Part shown: positions 32,705 to 34,732 of the stretch, piece by piece
Layout of the letters: every line of letters starts with the position of its first letter
Position numbering within the stretch: position 1 is the first letter of the stretch
Source: an uncultured Clostridia bacterium
GTDB taxonomy: Bacteria > Bacillota > Clostridia > TANB77 > CAG-508
DNA: 34,732 nucleotides
Direction: 5' to 3'
NCBI GenBank assembly: GCA_947581895.1
Contig: CANPWE010000013.1
Coordinates: forward strand, 1 to 34,732
The notes under the pieces: model-generated
What the model saw: the letters and a program-made list of their open reading frames with translations, nothing else
The model's database searches: none
Told to the model about the DNA's origin: nothing
Translations under genes and position numbers: made by a program

Positions 32705-34153
32705 TTATGTTAACATTTGAATATTTAAATTTTCAATACTCCTATCTGCCAATTTACTATATCTAACCTTTTTATCTTTAGTTTTTTCATCTAATTGTGG
32801 TAAAATTCCAAAATTAGCATTCATTGGTTGAAATTTTTTATTTTCTGATGAAATATATTTTGCTAATGCACCAATTATTGTTTTATCACTAAATATTATT
32901 TTATTATCAATAAAACTATTGTTATTTTTCAATTTATCATTTTCTAATGTATTTTGTTCTGAATAATCAACTACTAATGATTGCTTATATTTCATACAAG
33001 CATTAAGCCCTGCAACTAATCCAGATGAAATAGATTCAACATAACCTTCTACACCTGTTATCTGTCCTGCGAAAAATATATTATTCATTTTCTTAAAATT
33101 ATATGTTTCATCTAATAACTCTGGTGAATTTATATATGTATTCCTATGCATTACTCCATATTTCACAAAATCTGCATTTTGCAATCCAGGAATTAAACTA
33201 AACACACGTTTTTGTTCTCCAAATTTTAGATTAGTTTGAAATCCAACTATATTATAAATTGTTCCCTCTTTATTATCTTGTCTTAGTTGTACTACTGCAT
33301 ATGGCCTATATCCAGTTCTTGGATCAGTAAATCCTACTGGTTTTAATGGACCAAAACGTAATGTATCTAACCCTCTTTTTGCCATTATTTCTATCGGCAT
33401 ACATCCTTCAAAAATTTCCCTTTTTTCAAATTCATGTAATTCAACAACTTGTGCATTTATTAATTCATTTACAAAGTTCTCATATTCTTGCTTATTCATA
33501 GGAAGATTTATGTAATCTGCATTACTTAACTTTTCTATTCTTTTTTTCCATTCATCTATATCCTCATCTTTACCTCTTTCTTGTTCATATCTATCTCCCC
33601 AAAACGCTATATTCATATCTATTGAATCTTTTTCAATTATTGGTGCTGCTGCATCATAAAAATGTAAACTATTATCTCCTGTTAAATCTGCAATTTCTTT
33701 TGCAAGTGCATCTGAGGTTAATGGACCTGTTGCTATAATTACAATTCCTTGTTTTGCCATTTGCTTAATATGTAAATCTTCTGTTCCACATTCTTTATTG
33801 ATTATTTCTATATTTTGATTTTTTCGTAGTTCTTGTGTTACTTTTTGTGAGAATTTTTCTCTATCTACAGCTAGTGCTTGTCCTGCAGGAACTGATGTTT
33901 CATCTGCTATTTTTATCAATAGTGAATCTAACAAACGTAGTTCCTCTTTTAGCAATCCACATGCATTTGTATGTGCATTTGATTTAAATGAATTACTACA
34001 TACAATTTCAGCTAAATTTTCATTACTATGAGCTGGTGAAAACTTATGTGGTTTCATTTCATATAATTTTACTTTTATTCCTTTTTTTGCTATCTGATAT
34101 GCAGCTTCTGAACCAGCCAATCCTCCTCCAATTATTGTTATAAAATCATTCAT
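32705..34153 (-). CDS. trmFO: Methylenetetrahydrofolate--tRNA-(uracil-5-)-methyltransferase
   Basis: FAD- and folate-dependent enzyme that makes 5-methyluridine at position 54 in the T-loop of tRNA, with methylenetetrahydrofolate as carbon donor. It is 482 residues. The N-terminal FAD-binding glycine motif is GGGLAGSEAAYQ (8-19). The family segment AEIVCSNSFKSNAHTNACGLLKEE follows near 48-70, with a conserved cysteine. EGCMPIEIMAKRG near 250 carries the second conserved cysteine. PRTGYRPYAVVQLR and the C-terminal FFAGQITGVEGYVES are typical. The ATG at 34153 has AAGGATGTGA upstream. It is a normal Firmicutes gene; in this window it borders the unknown block. Confidence 0.96.
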   Translation of the reverse strand: MNDFITIIGGGLAGSEAAYQIAKKGIKVKLYEMKPHKFSPAHSNENLAEIVCSNSFKSNAHTNACGLLKEELRLLDSLLIKIADETSVPAGQALAVDREKFSQKVTQELRKNQNIEIINKECGTEDLHIKQMAKQGIVIIATGPLTSDALAKEIADLTGDNSLHFYDAAAPIIEKDSIDMNIAFWGDRYEQERGKDEDIDEWKKRIEKLSNADYINLPMNKQEYENFVNELINAQVVELHEFEKREIFEGCMPIEIMAKRGLDTLRFGPLKPVGFTDPRTGYRPYAVVQLRQDNKEGTIYNIVGFQTNLKFGEQKRVFSLIPGLQNADFVKYGVMHRNTYINSPELLDETYNFKKMNNIFFAGQITGVEGYVESISSGLVAGLNACMKYKQSLVVDYSEQNTLENDKLKNNNSFIDNKIIFSDKTIIGALAKYISSENKKFQPMNANFGILPQLDEKTKDKKVRYSKLADRSIENLNIQMLT

Positions 34154-34236
34154 ATTTTTTCACATCCTTATATCTATTAATGCTCACCTTAAAACAATGT
34201 TTTTATCTATATTTTTGTAATGATATATTATATAAA

Positions 34237-34252
34237 TTTGATATTTATCAAA
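34237..34252. promoter_or_regulatory. Small inverted repeat upstream of trmFO
   Basis: TTTGATA, two bases, TATCAAA: a perfect 7-bp inverted repeat in the likely promoter region (an unusually close TATAAT lies downstream on the minus strand). It could be a repressor site; no known operator is matched. Confidence 0.3.
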
Positions 34253-34279
34253 ATAATAAAAGATTAAAACATAATTTAA

Positions 34280-34303
34280 GGGACGTTACATAATGCTCGT
34301 CCC
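34280..34303. repeat. REP-like palindrome with GGGACG / CGTCCC ends
   Basis: GGGACG (34280-34285), a 12-base loop, CGTCCC (34298-34303), plus extra Cs. It is GC-rich compared with its surroundings and lies downstream of the 70-aa gene. It may act as its terminator (a T-rich stretch follows on the minus strand) or be a mobile palindrome. Confidence 0.5.
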
Positions 34304-34331
34304 CCTATATTGCTATTATATTTTTCTTAAA

Positions 34332-34544
34332 TTATTTATTTCCAAACAATTTTCCAGTAATATCTCCTATTGAAGATATATCCTTTCCATTGTTTTTATC
34401 TTTAATTACATCTGTAATTTTTCCACCTATTTCACCTACAATATCTTCAATTTCCTTACCTGTTGCATGTTCTACTTTATCAATTGCTTCTTTAACTTGT
34501 GGAACTTTTTCTACTAACTCATCTATTATTTTGTTTTCTTCCAT
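34332..34544 (-). CDS. Unknown 70-aa acidic protein
   Basis: Starts MEENKIIDELVEKVPQVKEA and is amphipathic, with a first helical half and a glycine-containing second half (DIVGEIGGKITDVIKDKNNG, then DITGKLFGNK). It has no cysteines and no signal peptide. I do not recognise a family; the alternation of Ile/Val and charged residues suggests helices that self-associate. It has its own promoter (34583-34610) and AAGGAGA 6 bases before the ATG at 34544, so it is probably a real, independent gene. Confidence 0.7.
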   Translation of the reverse strand: MEENKIIDELVEKVPQVKEAIDKVEHATGKEIEDIVGEIGGKITDVIKDKNNGKDISSIGDITGKLFGNK

Positions 34545-34582
34545 AATATTTCTCCTTACAAATTTGTATTACAATCACATTT

Positions 34583-34610
34583 ATTATAACATTCTTTTTT
34601 TATTTTTCAA
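34583..34610 (-). promoter_or_regulatory. Promoter of the 70-aa gene
   Basis: On the minus strand, TTGAAA (34610-34605), a 16-base spacer and TATAAT (34588-34583), about 40 bases before the ATG. Confidence 0.7.
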
Positions 34611-34643
34611 TACTTTTTATAAACTTTTTATTGTTATAGTTAC

Positions 34644-34703
34644 TATTTAACACTTCTCACATAACCAAACTTTGTAGAGTAGTCAAATTCAATAGTTATG
34701 TAA
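34644..34703 (+). repeat. Dispersed repeat, copy 3
   Basis: Positions 34644-34696 match 9638-9690, and 34682-34703 match the reverse complement of 38-59. Inside it, ACATAAC (34659-34665) and GTTATGT (34695-34701) form 7-bp inverted ends, which suggests a small palindromic mobile unit. The window ends 29 bases later. Confidence 0.75.
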
Positions 34704-34732
34704 TGCTTTTGCAGGAGACCGTCAAAAAATCC

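Overview
The window is strongly AT-rich bacterial DNA with Gram-positive, low-GC gene content. It carries BofC-like and ComEC proteins, a TrmFO-type FAD/folate tRNA methyltransferase, a zinc-finger Clp ATPase, and GGAGG-type ribosome binding sites. Most likely it comes from a gut-type member of the Clostridia; this is inference from gene content and base composition. Both ends of the window carry the same 22-base repeat in outward orientation, so the sequence may be a contig broken at multicopy elements.

Layout. At 1-1781 there is a possible mobile-element edge, then asnS (+) with a hairpin between its ribosome binding site and start codon. At 1782-6952 the minus strand carries a Ca2+/Na+ antiporter, a small WG-repeat-like protein, metK and a class A penicillin-binding protein. 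A structured non-coding stretch and an 18-bp terminator stem lie upstream of metK. At 7137-12709 are a small zinc-ribbon protein (+), topB (-), and a clpE-like ATPase followed by pgsA (+). At 12757-17624 the minus strand carries a BofC-like protein, comEC and an SH3b/NlpC-P60 cell-wall hydrolase with a 15-bp tandem repeat.

At 17763-22931 lies the str cluster in the order rpsL-rpsG-fusA-tuf on the minus strand. The four genes are spread out, separated by 244, 314 and 438 bases that hold strong candidate RNA structures: a 5'-end stem-loop before rpsL, a multi-hairpin leader with an alternative pairing before rpsG, and a compact three-way junction before tuf.

At 23076-32650 there is a block of unrecognised genes on the minus strand. 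Four form an operon behind a perfect-consensus promoter: an 859-aa protein, a 1057-aa HD-domain protein, a 169-aa protein and a 53-aa protein that starts inside the previous stop codon. Upstream are two paralogous single-pass membrane proteins (475 and 370 aa) that share an N-terminal Lys/Trp/Met/Arg box and an outer domain. This block is the best candidate for an undescribed system. The window closes with trmFO and a 70-aa protein of unknown function.

Housekeeping functions cover translation (asnS, rpsL, rpsG, fusA, tuf, trmFO), envelope building (PBP1A, NlpC/P60, pgsA), DNA topology and uptake (topB, comEC), protein quality control (clpE) and one-carbon supply (metK).
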